A stretch of DNA of 26,164 bases from Oscillospiraceae bacterium (lineage in GTDB: Bacteria; Bacillota_A; Clostridia; Oscillospirales; Oscillospiraceae), in contig JAGBAI010000063.1 of the NCBI GenBank assembly GCA_017939025.1, positions 1-26,164 of the forward strand. Reading direction: 5' to 3'. Made by a program: the position numbers and the translations under genes. The notes beneath the pieces are model-generated. The model saw only the letters and a list, made by a program, of their open reading frames with translations, did no database searches and was not told the origin of the DNA. Positions 1 to 7,682 of the stretch are shown here, one piece after another; positions within the stretch are counted from its first letter, which is position 1; each line of letters starts with the position of its first letter.

Positions 1-96
1 ACAATTTTTCCGTATCATTCACCGCACAAATTCCGAAAATCCGCCCATTGAGGTCGGATTTTCGGACGGACCGTCGAGGACGACGGTCCCTACGGT
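1..96. repeat. Left-end half of an imperfect palindromic repeat element
   Basis: The first 45 bases are identical to the last 45 bases of the window (26120-26164). Bases 46-96 continue into a GC-rich arm (GGACCGTCGAGGACGACGG followed by TCCCTACGGT) that is the approximate reverse complement of 26069-26119. Joining the two window ends would give one element of about 147 bp with inverted arms and an AT-richer centre. This is seen directly. It resembles the short intergenic palindromes dispersed in many Oscillospiraceae genomes, which is background knowledge and not tested here. Confidence 0.75.
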
Positions 97-139
97 AACG
101 GACCTCTAAATTCCGAATTTATACTTCTTCGACAGTCTG

Positions 140-164
140 AAATGAAACTTAAATAGTTTCATTT
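140..164. repeat. Small inverted repeat in the left spacer
   Basis: A perfect 10-bp inverted repeat (AAATGAAACT at 140-149, AGTTTCATTT at 155-164) with a 5-base loop. It is AT-rich and lies between the palindromic element and the terminator of the leftward operon. No gene is seen in 1-346; apart from this, the end repeat and the terminator at 239-281, nothing else is recognised in that stretch. Confidence 0.45.
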
Positions 165-238
165 GAAAATAGTATTACACACAGAAATCCCATTACTGCC
201 AAATTATTACCTTTTGCGTTCCAACATGAACAGGAAAG

Positions 239-281
239 AAAAATCAGTCCCGCCGAGAATTCCTCAGTGGGACTGATTTTT
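239..281 (-). terminator. Rho-independent terminator of the kdgK operon, possibly bidirectional
   Basis: A 13-bp perfect stem (AAAAATCAGTCCC / GGGACTGATTTTT) with a 17-base loop lies 65 bases beyond the kdgK stop codon. Read leftward it ends in a run of T, as expected for intrinsic termination. Because the stem itself ends in A/T runs, it could act on both strands. Confidence 0.85.
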
Positions 282-346
282 ATTTATCTGCTGTTTCCGG
301 GAAATTTGCTGTTAGGGTGCATTTGCGTGATCCGTATAGTTTCTCC

Positions 347-1369
347 TTATCTTTGAACCCGGCCGGAGGCATTGCCGCCTGCCAAAGATTCCACTTCTGC
401 CACGCTGACCAGATTGAAGTCGTGCTCGATGGTATGCTTCAGACAGGAGGCGGCCACGGCAAAGTTGATGGCATCCTGAGGTGCCTTGCCGGAGAGCAGG
501 CTGTAGATCAGGCCGCCGCCGAAGCTGTCGCCGCCGCCCACACGGTCCACAATGTGGATGCGGTAGCTGGGGGAGAAGTAGGCCTTGCCGCCGGTATAGA
601 GCATGGCCGCCCAGTCGTTGTCATTGGCGGAGATGGAGGAACGGAGGGTGATGGCAACCGTTTCACAGCCAAACTTCTCCTGAATCTGCTGTGCCACTGA
701 GATGTAGCCGTCGTGATTCAGTTTGCCGGCATCAATATCCGTTCCTTCTGCTTCAATACCGAAGACATCCTTTGCATCCTCCTCATTGGCGATGCAAACA
801 TCTACATATTTCACCAGTTCGGTCATGACTTCTTTTGCCTTTTCACGGCTCCACAGCTTTTTCCGGTAATTCAAGTCGCAGGAGATCTTTACGCCTCTGG
901 CCTTGGCGGCCTTGCAGGCCTCCAGACAGATCTCGGGTAATTTGCCGCCCAGAGCAGGGGTGATGCCTGTCCAGTGGAACCAGTCGGCCCCTTCGAAAAT
1001 GGCATCCCAGTCAAAATCGGAAGGCTCAGCCAGAGCGATGGCACTGCCTGCCCGGTCGTAGATGACCTTGGAGGGACGCTGGGATGCGCCCTTTTCCACA
1101 AAGTACAGGCCCAGGCGGCTGCCGCCCCGAACCATATGTTTGGTGTCCACACCGTAATGACGCAGGGCATTGACTGCATTCTGTCCGATCTCATGGGCAG
1201 GAACCTTGGAAACAAAGGCGGCATCCATGCCGTAATTTGCCAGGGATACGGCCACATTGGCCTCGCCGCCGGCGTAGGAGGCTTCAAAACGGTCGGCATG
1301 GAGGAATCTGAGATAACCCTCGGGGTTCAGGCGCATCATGATTTCGCCAAAGGTGACAATTCTTTTCAT
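347..1369 (-). CDS. kdgK: 2-keto-3-deoxygluconate-type sugar kinase (PfkB family)
   Basis: This 340-residue protein is a PfkB/ribokinase-family kinase that should phosphorylate 2-keto-3-deoxy sugar acids with ATP in the cytoplasm. Visible marks are the substrate-side GGEANVA motif at about residues 34-40, the DLNYRKKLW segment at 165-173 typical of KDG kinases, and the C-terminal PfkB signature GGGDSF at 278-283 with presumed catalytic base Asp281 (most relatives have GAGD, so Gly279 is a small variation). The length is normal for KdgK. An AAAGGAG site lies just before the ATG, inside the end of eda, with three bases between the genes. It is the last gene of a leftward operon with an aldolase, an SDR and a mutarotase-like protein. 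Since DgoD is encoded nearby, the true substrate may be 2-keto-3-deoxygalactonate instead of, or as well as, KDG. Confidence 0.9.
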   Translation of the reverse strand: MKRIVTFGEIMMRLNPEGYLRFLHADRFEASYAGGEANVAVSLANYGMDAAFVSKVPAHEIGQNAVNALRHYGVDTKHMVRGGSRLGLYFVEKGASQRPSKVIYDRAGSAIALAEPSDFDWDAIFEGADWFHWTGITPALGGKLPEICLEACKAAKARGVKISCDLNYRKKLWSREKAKEVMTELVKYVDVCIANEEDAKDVFGIEAEGTDIDAGKLNHDGYISVAQQIQEKFGCETVAITLRSSISANDNDWAAMLYTGGKAYFSPSYRIHIVDRVGGGDSFGGGLIYSLLSGKAPQDAINFAVAASCLKHTIEHDFNLVSVAEVESLAGGNASGRVQR

Positions 1370-1372
1370 AAT

Positions 1373-2026
1373 TTATACTCCTTTAACGGCTGCCACCAGC
1401 TTCCGGGCAGTCTCCGTGATTTTGTGATATTCTCCAGCTTCAATCCAGGCTTTGTTGGCCAGGTTGCCGCCGATACCGGCACCAACCATTCCCGCTTTCA
1501 GAAAATCAGCCACATTCTTTTCATTGACACCGCCCACAGCCAGCAGCTTCACGTGGCTGATGGGGGCCATGACAGCCTTGGCGTAGCTGACACCCAGATT
1601 GCCGATGGGGAAAAGCTTGACAAAGTCCGCACCTGCACGATGGGCAGTCAGAACTTCCGTAGGCGTCAGAGCGCCGGGCATGGAGACCAGCCCCAGCTCC
1701 CGGGTGCGGCGAATGACAGCTTCGTTGCAGTCCGGGGAAATGATGTACAGGCCACCGGCCCTGGCAGTCATGTCCACCAGTTCCGGGCAGGTGACGGTAC
1801 CGGCACCAACCAGAAGTCTTCCTTCAAACTCCCGGGCGATGGCAGCGATGGTATCGGCGGTGGTCTGCCAGGAACCGGGATCCTTCTGATTGTAGGTGAT
1901 CTCCATGAGGCGGATGCCGCCGTCATAGAGGGCCTGGGCCACTTTCAGACATTGCTCCGGGTCAGCGCCCCGGAGAATGGCAATGATCTTCTCTTGCTGA
2001 ACCTTCTGGATCGTTTGTTCTCTCAT
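1373..2026 (-). CDS. eda: KDPG/KDPGal aldolase (class I)
   Basis: This 217-residue protein belongs to the KDPG/KHG aldolase family (Eda and DgoA share this fold). It cleaves 2-keto-3-deoxy-6-phosphogluconate, or the galacto epimer, into pyruvate and D-glyceraldehyde 3-phosphate. The Schiff-base lysine is Lys137 in ADFVKLFP, the catalytic glutamate is Glu42 in LMEIT, and the phosphate-binding GGVN loop is near residues 164-167. The length is typical. The start is supported by an AAGGAG site about 8 bases upstream. It sits between an SDR and kdgK in the leftward operon, so kinase and aldolase form consecutive steps. Sequence alone does not decide whether the gluco (Eda) or galacto (DgoA) substrate is preferred; the neighbouring DgoD-like gene favours galacto or dual use. 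Confidence 0.92.
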   Translation of the reverse strand: MREQTIQKVQQEKIIAILRGADPEQCLKVAQALYDGGIRLMEITYNQKDPGSWQTTADTIAAIAREFEGRLLVGAGTVTCPELVDMTARAGGLYIISPDCNEAVIRRTRELGLVSMPGALTPTEVLTAHRAGADFVKLFPIGNLGVSYAKAVMAPISHVKLLAVGGVNEKNVADFLKAGMVGAGIGGNLANKAWIEAGEYHKITETARKLVAAVKGV

Positions 2027-2038
2027 GGACGGAGCTCC

Positions 2039-2803
2039 TTATTTAATGTATGTATTGTCCATCAGGGCAGGCAGCAGGGCACCTCCGTCCACCAACATAT
2101 CACTGCCGGTAATGAACTGGGCCTCATCGGAGGCAAGATAGCGCACCATGTTGGCAATTTCCACCGGCTGACCGATACGGCCCACGGGGATACGGGAGAC
2201 CATCATCTTTTCCCGCTCGGAAACCACATTGGGATCAGAAACTTTGATATAACCGGGGGAGATGCTGTTGACCCGGATGCCATAGGGCGCCAGTTCCAGA
2301 GCGATGTGCTGGGTCAGCTTGAAGACAGCGGTCTTGGCAGAGCCGTAAACGCTGGCGATGGGGAAATTCATGCTGCGGTGGTTGGAGCAGATATTGACGA
2401 TGCTGCCCTTGGTGCCGTGCTTGATCATCAGCTTGGCAGCGGCCTGGGCACAGAAGAAGGTAGCCCGGTAATCCACTGCGGTGAGCAGCTCGAACATTTC
2501 CGGATCCACTTCCAGGAAGGGCTTGAACTTGGTGATGCCGGCGTTGTTTACCAGCAGGTCGATGGTGCCGAAGGCGGTTTCGTAGGCTTCAAACAGCTTG
2601 GGGATCTCCTCCAGCTTGGACAGGTCGGCTTTTACTGCGACACATCTGCGGCCCAGGGCCTCGATTTGGGCCTTGGTATCCAGGGCTGTTTCCTCACTAT
2701 TGCAGTAGCTGATGCAGACATCATAACCGTGCTTTGCCAGTTCAATGGCGATGGTCTTGCCAATACCCCGGCCTGCACCGGTAACCAGTGCGTTTTTTGT
2801 CAT
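2039..2803 (-). CDS. Short-chain dehydrogenase/reductase, sugar-acid operon
   Basis: A 254-residue classical SDR. The Rossmann motif TGAGRGIG is at residues 8-15, NNAG at 86-89, and the catalytic set is Ser140 with Tyr153 and Lys157 (YGSAK). The C-terminal GSDMLVDGG segment is normal for the family. An AAGGAGG site precedes the ATG. The gene lies between the mutarotase-like gene and eda, 12 bases from each neighbour. By context it probably interconverts a keto and a hydroxy sugar acid, as KduD or gluconate 5-dehydrogenase do, to feed the 2-keto-3-deoxy pathway. FabG-like ketoacyl reductases share the same fold, so the substrate is inferred from the neighbours only. The family is certain; the specificity is not. 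Confidence 0.85.
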   Translation of the reverse strand: MTKNALVTGAGRGIGKTIAIELAKHGYDVCISYCNSEETALDTKAQIEALGRRCVAVKADLSKLEEIPKLFEAYETAFGTIDLLVNNAGITKFKPFLEVDPEMFELLTAVDYRATFFCAQAAAKLMIKHGTKGSIVNICSNHRSMNFPIASVYGSAKTAVFKLTQHIALELAPYGIRVNSISPGYIKVSDPNVVSEREKMMVSRIPVGRIGQPVEIANMVRYLASDEAQFITGSDMLVDGGALLPALMDNTYIK

Positions 2804-2815
2804 TGTATTTCCTCC

Positions 2816-3691
2816 TTAAGCGTCAAAGGTATATTTCCGGGTGTAAGTAACTTCTTCGCCGGGCTTCAGGTCGATGGGGGCGAAGACCTCGGGACAGAAG
2901 GCGTTGAAATTGTTCCAGCTGTAGAACCGGCAGATGGGAACATCGTCCTCCATCAGCACGGACATGCCCAGCTCCTGGTTTTCCAGCCGCATCCAGTGGC
3001 TGGAAAGGCCCTGCCAGCCCCGGATCCAGAAAGCGGAGGATTCTGTGGGGCCGTCAAACGCGCCCAGGCGGTAAGCATCCCGGGTCATGAGCAGCTCGCC
3101 CCGGCGCAGCTCCGGCTGGATGGAGTAGGGGAAGAAAAGCTGATAGCTGCTGTCGATCTGACGGTCATCAAAGCGGAAGAAGTTATGGCAGAATTCTGTG
3201 GCGTGGATCTCTTCGGGGCCAACATTCTTGACCCGGAAGGTCACCACCAGGGTCTTTCCTTCCAGGTGGTAGCTCTTTTCCATGTCCATTGCCACGCCCT
3301 GGCACAGATGGGGCAGTGTGCGGATGCTGACACGGTCCTCTGTCACTTCCTCAATGCGGCGGAAAGGCTCCACGGGGTAATCCTTTGTAAACAGGAACGG
3401 ATTGGTGTCGGTTCTTTTCAGCAGGCCAACGCCGGGGAGGGGGAAGAAGTCGGCAATGGAAGTCTGGTCATACAGGTGTGTATCCTGCCATTCCCAGACA
3501 TTGGTCAGGCCCACGCCGCCCAGGCCCACACCGCCGGAGGTGTTGCGCTCCCCAGACAGGAAGGTGTGGCCCTTCATAGTCACCTGCCCTACCGTGCCGC
3601 CCCAGTCATAGCGGCTGCGGCGGTAATCCCAGTCCAAAAGGATATCCGCCTGCAAATGTTCATTTTTTAAGACCGCGCATTTTTTTGCCAT
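2816..3691 (-). CDS. Galactose mutarotase/aldose 1-epimerase-like protein
   Basis: This 291-residue cytoplasmic protein is the first gene of the leftward kdgK operon. It appears to be a beta-sandwich of the galactose-mutarotase type: an early DYRRSRYDWGG region, alternating beta-strand patterns throughout, an invariant-looking HATEFCHNFF segment at about 161-170, and a final LKPGEEVTYTRKYTF strand that matches the usual mutarotase-like ending. No signal peptide or membrane segment is seen. AAGGAGG lies upstream of the ATG. Its role may be anomerisation or recognition of a sugar or sugar acid in the pathway. I recognise the fold type and not a specific family, so a mutarotase-like fold without that activity is equally possible. 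Confidence 0.6.
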   Translation of the reverse strand: MAKKCAVLKNEHLQADILLDWDYRRSRYDWGGTVGQVTMKGHTFLSGERNTSGGVGLGGVGLTNVWEWQDTHLYDQTSIADFFPLPGVGLLKRTDTNPFLFTKDYPVEPFRRIEEVTEDRVSIRTLPHLCQGVAMDMEKSYHLEGKTLVVTFRVKNVGPEEIHATEFCHNFFRFDDRQIDSSYQLFFPYSIQPELRRGELLMTRDAYRLGAFDGPTESSAFWIRGWQGLSSHWMRLENQELGMSVLMEDDVPICRFYSWNNFNAFCPEVFAPIDLKPGEEVTYTRKYTFDA

Positions 3692-3772
3692 GAGCGCTTC
3701 CTCCTTGATATCTGATAGGATGTATATTATTTTTTGTGCACTTCCAATAAAGGTTTTTTAAGCTACGCCGCC

Positions 3773-3801
3773 ATTGTAGCATGGTTTGTACAGAATGTCA
3801 A
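3773..3801 (-). promoter_or_regulatory. Sigma-70-type promoter of the leftward kdgK operon
   Basis: On the minus strand a consensus TTGACA (3796-3801) is followed after exactly 17 bases by TACAAT (3773-3778). It points toward the mutarotase-like gene whose ATG is at 3691. Its -35 box overlaps the first bases of the TCAAATA heptad repeat, so a regulator bound there would interfere with polymerase. Confidence 0.8.
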
Positions 3802-3819
3802 ATATCAAATATCAAATTT
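3797..3819. promoter_or_regulatory. Heptad-repeat operator between the divergent promoters
   Basis: TCAAATA is repeated at 3798 and 3805, with TCAAATT at 3812. The same 17-base core TCAAATATCAAATATCA recurs at 4632-4648 upstream of the TRAP genes. It lies between the two divergent -35 boxes. The shared copy in two control regions flanking a GntR-family gene makes it a likely operator of that regulator; this is inference. Confidence 0.65.
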
Positions 3820-3833
3820 AGAGAAAAATACAT

Positions 3834-3862
3834 TTGACTTCCGCTTTTTTCCATGTTACAAT
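3834..3862 (+). promoter_or_regulatory. Sigma-70-type promoter of the gntR gene
   Basis: TTGACT (3834-3839), 17-base spacer, TACAAT (3857-3862), directed at the regulator whose ATG is at 3897. With the opposite promoter it forms a tight divergent pair whose -35 boxes are about 32 bases apart, with the heptad repeat between them. Confidence 0.75.
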
Positions 3863-3896
3863 GTGTTCATAAAATCAACAGAAACGAGATTTTATA

Positions 3897-4562
3897 ATGA
3901 GCGAAAAAATCGTAGCAGACAAGACTCTGGCTGCCCGGGTAACGGACAAGCTCAGAGAGGACATCATCAACAACAAATTTGAAGCCGGCAGCCGCATCAC
4001 CATCAAGGAGATCTCCGAGCGTTATGGTGTCAGCCCTATGCCGGTGCGGGAAGCCTTCCGGACTCTGGAAGGAGAAAAGTTTCTGGAGATCAATGCCTAC
4101 AAGGGTGCTACCGTTCAGTGTATTGATGAAAGCTTTGTCCGGGATGTGTACGGCATCCTCCGGGCTCTGGAATGCCTGATTTACGAAAGCGCCATGGCCG
4201 ATATGGACACCGGCGTGATCCGGCAGCTGCGGTATCTGAATGATCAGATCCGTATCTACAGCGCTTCCACGGAATTCGGCCTGGAATATGTGGATATGAA
4301 TACCAAATTCCACAATACCATTATGGAGCACGGCAAAAACGCCCTGGCGCTGGAGCAGTACTTCTATTACCACGGCATCATCCGCACCCTGCGCAAGCGC
4401 TACTTCCCCAAGCAGGAGCGGATCCGCGCAGTGGTAGGCCAGCACGAGGCCCTGATCAACGCCCTGGAAAGCCGGGATGTGATCGCCCTGAAAAAAGCGG
4501 TAGATATCCATGTTGGCACAGCTCTGGAAAATTTCCTGACACAATTTGCCCAGGGGGACTAA
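3897..4562 (+). CDS. GntR-family regulator with FCD ligand-binding domain
   Basis: A 221-residue transcription factor. The winged helix-turn-helix spans about residues 10-74, with the helix-turn-helix in TIKEISERYGVSPMPVREAF and the wing ending in the GATVQ strand typical of GntR proteins. The rest is an all-helical FCD (FadR C-terminal) domain, in which histidines in KFHNTIMEHG, GQHEAL and DIHVGT look like the usual metal/ligand-binding set. FCD regulators commonly sense sugar acids or organic acids. It is divergent from the kdgK operon and precedes the TRAP operon, so it most likely controls both through the TCAAATA repeats, probably as a repressor released by a pathway intermediate. No strong ribosome site is visible before the ATG, which suggests low expression. 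Confidence 0.88.
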   Translation: MSEKIVADKTLAARVTDKLREDIINNKFEAGSRITIKEISERYGVSPMPVREAFRTLEGEKFLEINAYKGATVQCIDESFVRDVYGILRALECLIYESAMADMDTGVIRQLRYLNDQIRIYSASTEFGLEYVDMNTKFHNTIMEHGKNALALEQYFYYHGIIRTLRKRYFPKQERIRAVVGQHEALINALESRDVIALKKAVDIHVGTALENFLTQFAQGD

Positions 4563-4574
4563 GCCTCCCCCTGG
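4550..4574. terminator. Hairpin overlapping the gntR stop codon
   Basis: A perfect 9-bp stem (CCAGGGGGA / TCCCCCTGG) with a 7-base loop that includes the stop codon at 4560-4562. There is no immediate T run; a T-rich stretch begins about 35 bases later. It may attenuate transcription between gntR and the TRAP genes. Confidence 0.5.
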
Positions 4575-4630
4575 TTCCTGTGGATCCGATCCTTGCAAGG
4601 ATGGATGTCTTGTTTTTTGTTTTTAAAAAT

Positions 4631-4650
4631 ATCAAATATCAAATATCATT
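4631..4650. promoter_or_regulatory. Second copy of the heptad operator, upstream of the TRAP operon
   Basis: TCAAATA occurs at 4632 and 4639 and the copy runs to 4648, immediately upstream of the ribosome site TTGGAGG (4654-4660). It matches the 17-base core found at 3798-3814. No clean -35/-10 pair was found here, so the start of the TRAP transcript is unclear; a site this close to the ribosome site could block elongation or initiation. Confidence 0.6.
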
Positions 4651-4669
4651 AAATTGGAGGTAGAGAAAT

Positions 4670-5173
4670 TTGAAAACCATTGGCAAAGCATTTGATGTTC
4701 TGGAAAAGGGCATCAGGGTGATCTGCGGCGTTCTCGCCACAGGCTTCACCATCATGACGCTGATCAGCGTCATTGCCCGGTATGTGCTGAACGCACCCAT
4801 CTGGTGGAGTGAACAGTTCTGCCGGTATCTGTTCGTCTGGATGCTGATGCTGTACGCACCCATCATCGTCCGCCACAACAAGAACCTGGGCTTCGATCTG
4901 GTAGTGAGCAAGCTGCCCAAGATCGTGCAGGAGATCACCTGGCTCATTTGTGAGGCTCTGATCGGTGTCTTCGGTGCCTGCTACTGTGTTTACACCCTGC
5001 AGCTGTGCGAGAAGTTCGCCTCCAAGATCATGGAGGGCATCCGCATCCCCGCCCCTGTGATGTACTCTTCTCAGGCAGTCTGCGGTGCGCTGCTGGCTAT
5101 GTTCAGCCTGGAACTGGTCATCAACCACATCATCGCCCTGAAAAATAACAAGAAGGAGGGACAGTCCAAATGA
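4670..5173 (+). CDS. dctQ: TRAP transporter small permease (DctQ type)
   Basis: A 167-residue membrane protein with about four hydrophobic segments (roughly residues 12-35, 47-70, 87-110 and 127-150), the layout of DctQ small subunits. WWSEQFCRYLFVWMLMLYAPIIVRHNKNLGFDLV in the middle contains the family's W.EE/SEQ..RYLF.W and R....GFD patterns. It would form the membrane complex with the large subunit encoded next, powering solute uptake with an ion gradient. The start is TTG at 4670, chosen because TTGGAGG lies 9 bases upstream. The stop overlaps the start of dctM by four bases (ATGA), implying translational coupling. Confidence 0.92.
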   Translation: MKTIGKAFDVLEKGIRVICGVLATGFTIMTLISVIARYVLNAPIWWSEQFCRYLFVWMLMLYAPIIVRHNKNLGFDLVVSKLPKIVQEITWLICEALIGVFGACYCVYTLQLCEKFASKIMEGIRIPAPVMYSSQAVCGALLAMFSLELVINHIIALKNNKKEGQSK

Positions 5174-6444
5174 TGCTTGCTCTGCTGTTCGGCGTTTTCG
5201 CGGTTCTGCTGATCATCGGTATGCCCGTTGCTTACGGTATGGCCATTTCCGCCGTTGTCTGTCTGATGGTGGACCCCAGCCTGCCCGGTCTGGTGCTGTC
5301 CCAGAAAATGTTTACTTCCATGGACTCCTTCTCCCTGATGGCTGTGCCCTTCTTCATGCTGGCCGGCACTCTGATGGAGAAGTCCGGCATCACCAAGATC
5401 CTGGTCAACTGGGCCCGCAGCCTGGTGGGCCACTGCACCGGCGGCATCGGTGACGCTGCCATCGTCTCCGGTGTGGTCATGGCCGGTGTTTCCGGTTCTG
5501 CCAATGCCGATACCTCCGCGCTGGCTGCCATGCTGGTTCCCATGATGCGGGAAGAAAAGTACGACGACGGCTACGCCTGTGCCCTGGTTGCTTCTGCCGG
5601 TGCTCTGGGCCCCATCATTCCCCCCTCCATCATGATGGTTCTGTACTCCGGCGTTACTTCCATTTCCATCAATAAGCTGTTCCTTGCCGGTTATCTGCCC
5701 GGCTTCCTGATCGCTGCCGGTTATATGGCTGTCAACTATATGTATGCCAAGCGCAACAACATTCCCAAGAGCAAGTTCGTGGGCTTCGGCGTCCTTCTGC
5801 GCAACACCCTTGCCGCGCTGCCCGCTCTGATCATGCCCTGCATCATCATCTTCGGCATCATGCTGGGTGTTGTTACCGCCACCGAGGCCGGTGTGCTGGC
5901 CTGCACCTATGCCGTTATCTACGGCGTGCTGAACAAGTCCCTGAGCCTGAAAGTCCTGAAGGACTGCCTGATGGATGCCATCCATGCCACCACCAGCTGT
6001 ATGATCGTGGTTGCCTTCGCCGGTATCTTCGGCACCCTGGCCACCAACTACAACATGTCCAAGGTGATCCTGAATCTGGCCTCCGTCTTCATGGGCAACA
6101 AGTACATCATCATGCTCTTCATCAGCGTCATCCTGTTCGTTGCCGGTATGTTCATCGACTCCAACGCAGCCATGCTGATGCTGGTTCCCGTGTTCAGCCC
6201 CCTGATCCTGCAGTACGGCTTCGATCCCATTTACTTCGCTATGGTCTGCATCCTGACCCTGGATATGGGCGGTATGTCTCCCCCCGTCGGCCTGCTGATG
6301 TACATCGCTTCCAGTATCACCGATACGCCCCTGGCAAAGACTGTCAAGCAGATCTGGCAGTTCCTGTTTGTCAACTATGGCGTGACCATCCTGGTCATCT
6401 TCGTGCCCGCCATCGTTACCCTGCTGCCCGCCCTGTTCGGCTAA
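5170..6444 (+). CDS. dctM: TRAP transporter large permease (DctM type)
   Basis: This 424-residue integral membrane protein has about a dozen hydrophobic segments, the usual length and topology of DctM. Recognisable family segments include GMPVAYGMAIS near the N-terminus, the VPFFMLAGTLM stretch, GVSGSANADTSALAAMLVP at about 110-128, and GALGPIIPPSIMMVLYS at about 142-158. It is the ion-coupled translocation subunit for a carboxylate-bearing solute delivered by the DctP lipoprotein. Overlap with dctQ and the 50-base gap to dctP, which begins with its own GGAGG site, indicate one operon. Codon use is strongly biased to C/G-ending codons, consistent with high expression. Confidence 0.95.
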   Translation: MMLALLFGVFAVLLIIGMPVAYGMAISAVVCLMVDPSLPGLVLSQKMFTSMDSFSLMAVPFFMLAGTLMEKSGITKILVNWARSLVGHCTGGIGDAAIVSGVVMAGVSGSANADTSALAAMLVPMMREEKYDDGYACALVASAGALGPIIPPSIMMVLYSGVTSISINKLFLAGYLPGFLIAAGYMAVNYMYAKRNNIPKSKFVGFGVLLRNTLAALPALIMPCIIIFGIMLGVVTATEAGVLACTYAVIYGVLNKSLSLKVLKDCLMDAIHATTSCMIVVAFAGIFGTLATNYNMSKVILNLASVFMGNKYIIMLFISVILFVAGMFIDSNAAMLMLVPVFSPLILQYGFDPIYFAMVCILTLDMGGMSPPVGLLMYIASSITDTPLAKTVKQIWQFLFVNYGVTILVIFVPAIVTLLPALFG

Positions 6445-6494
6445 CTTCGTAAATCCCGGAATCATCCGGTAAATAAAAAATTGGAGGAAACAAC

Positions 6495-7571
6495 ATGAAA
6501 AAGCTGATCGCTCTGATCCTGGCTCTGGCTATGTGTCTGTCTCTGGTCGCCTGCGGCGGCAAGACCGAAGAAGCCAAGCCCGCTGAAACCCAGGCTGCCG
6601 CTGCTGCTCCCGAGGCAGAAGCTGCCGCACCCGAGGCTGCCGGCCCCGTCTACGAGACCGTCACCCTGAAGCTGTCCCACCACAACGCTGTTGACCAGCC
6701 CATCCACGAAGGTCTGACCAAGTGGGCTGAGATGCTGGCTGAAAAGTCCGGCGGCGCCATCACCATCGACATCTACCCCGCTGCTTCCCTGTACAACTCC
6801 GCTGACGCAGAAGATGCTGTCAAGCTGGGCACTCTGGATATGTGCCTGGGCGATACCTCTCAGCTGTCCAACTCCCTGTCCGCTTACGCTATGACCTGTC
6901 TGCCCTTCCTGTTTGATTCCTACGAGACTGCTGACCAGATCCTCTACGGCGAAGTCGGCGCACAGCTGGACAAGCTGGCCGAAGAGCAGCTGGGCATCGT
7001 TCCTCTGGGCTGGACCTGGAACGGCTTCCGCAACATGTGCACCAAGGACGCAATCGAGTCCGTTGCTGACTGCAAGAACTACAAGCTGCGTTCTCCCGGT
7101 TCCCAGATCTATCTGGACACCTTCAACACCCTGGGCATGAGCCCCACCGTCGTTACCTGGTCCGAAGCTTACACCGCAATGCAGTCCGGCATGGTGGACG
7201 GCGTTGAGTCCGGCCTGGAAGCTTTCTACACCCAGGGCTTCTACACTCTGGGCAACAACATCTGCCTGTCCCGTCACATGATCTCCATCATCGGACCCAT
7301 CATCAACGCTGACAAGTGGAACGCTCTGTCCGCTGACACCCAGGCTCTGATGCTGGAATGCTGGGCTGAGTGCCAGGCTGAGCTGAACGAGACTGTTATG
7401 GCCGGTGAAGCTTCCTACGAGCAGAAGCTGCGCGACGAAGGCTGCAACATCACCGAGTTCCAGAACCGCCAGGAGCTGATCGACCTGTACACTCCCTACT
7501 GGTCCTCCTCCGCTGAGGCCGGCGGCTACACCGAGCTGCTGAACGCTGCTCTGGCAGTCGTCAACGGCTAA
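6495..7571 (+). CDS. dctP: TRAP transporter solute-binding lipoprotein (DctP type)
   Basis: A 358-residue extracytoplasmic solute receptor. Residues 1-19 are a signal peptide and the lipobox LVAC places the lipidated cysteine at Cys20. An Ala/Glu/Pro-rich linker (about 21-52) tethers the DctP domain. The conserved arginine that grips the substrate carboxylate is Arg199 in KLRSPGS, and the family segment ending in AMQSGMVDGVESG lies at about 228-240. It captures an anionic sugar or organic acid and hands it to DctQM. GGAGG precedes the ATG. Adjacent dehydratase genes make an aldonate such as galactonate the most likely ligand; this is inference. The very uniform codon use and the stable hairpin downstream fit strong expression of the receptor relative to the permeases. 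Confidence 0.95.
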   Translation: MKKLIALILALAMCLSLVACGGKTEEAKPAETQAAAAAPEAEAAAPEAAGPVYETVTLKLSHHNAVDQPIHEGLTKWAEMLAEKSGGAITIDIYPAASLYNSADAEDAVKLGTLDMCLGDTSQLSNSLSAYAMTCLPFLFDSYETADQILYGEVGAQLDKLAEEQLGIVPLGWTWNGFRNMCTKDAIESVADCKNYKLRSPGSQIYLDTFNTLGMSPTVVTWSEAYTAMQSGMVDGVESGLEAFYTQGFYTLGNNICLSRHMISIIGPIINADKWNALSADTQALMLECWAECQAELNETVMAGEASYEQKLRDEGCNITEFQNRQELIDLYTPYWSSSAEAGGYTELLNAALAVVNG

Positions 7572-7582
7572 TTCCGAAGCAA

Positions 7583-7614
7583 ATACAGCGGGTATCTTCG
7601 GATACCCGCTGTAT
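7583..7614 (+). terminator. Intercistronic UUCG-loop hairpin after dctP
   Basis: A perfect 14-bp stem (ATACAGCGGGTATC / GATACCCGCTGTAT) closed by a TTCG tetraloop, 11 bases after the dctP stop. No T run follows, so it is more likely an mRNA-stabilising or partial-termination element that raises dctP mRNA relative to downstream genes than a full terminator. Confidence 0.75.
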
Positions 7615-7658
7615 CCAAAGCAATGGGATCTGTTGCGAAAGAGACCCTGTTGCTTTGG
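7615..7658 (+). promoter_or_regulatory. Second intercistronic stem-loop before the hydrolase gene
   Basis: CCAAAGCAA (7615-7623) pairs with TTGCTTTGG (7650-7658), and short inner pairings (GGG with CCC, TCT with AGA) extend the stem. It directly abuts the UUCG hairpin and ends 11 bases before the ribosome site GAGGAGGA (7670-7677). Its role is unknown; it could set translation or mRNA processing. Confidence 0.5.
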
Positions 7659-7682
7659 ATCATGAGAAAAGAGGAGGATACT

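Noticed and set aside
974..3670. Very long open frame (about 900 codons) on the plus strand opposite the kdgK operon
   Set aside because: It is antisense to four well-recognised genes with ribosome sites; the composition is low-complexity Gly/His/Gln as expected from reverse reading of biased codons.
4589..4625. Palindrome ATCCTTGCAAGGAT followed by T-rich DNA as a gntR terminator
   Set aside because: The stem is self-complementary with no proper loop and the T tract is interrupted and distant; not convincing.
3797..4650. Heptad repeats considered as a CRISPR-like array
   Set aside because: Units are seven bases with no spacers; they fit an operator.
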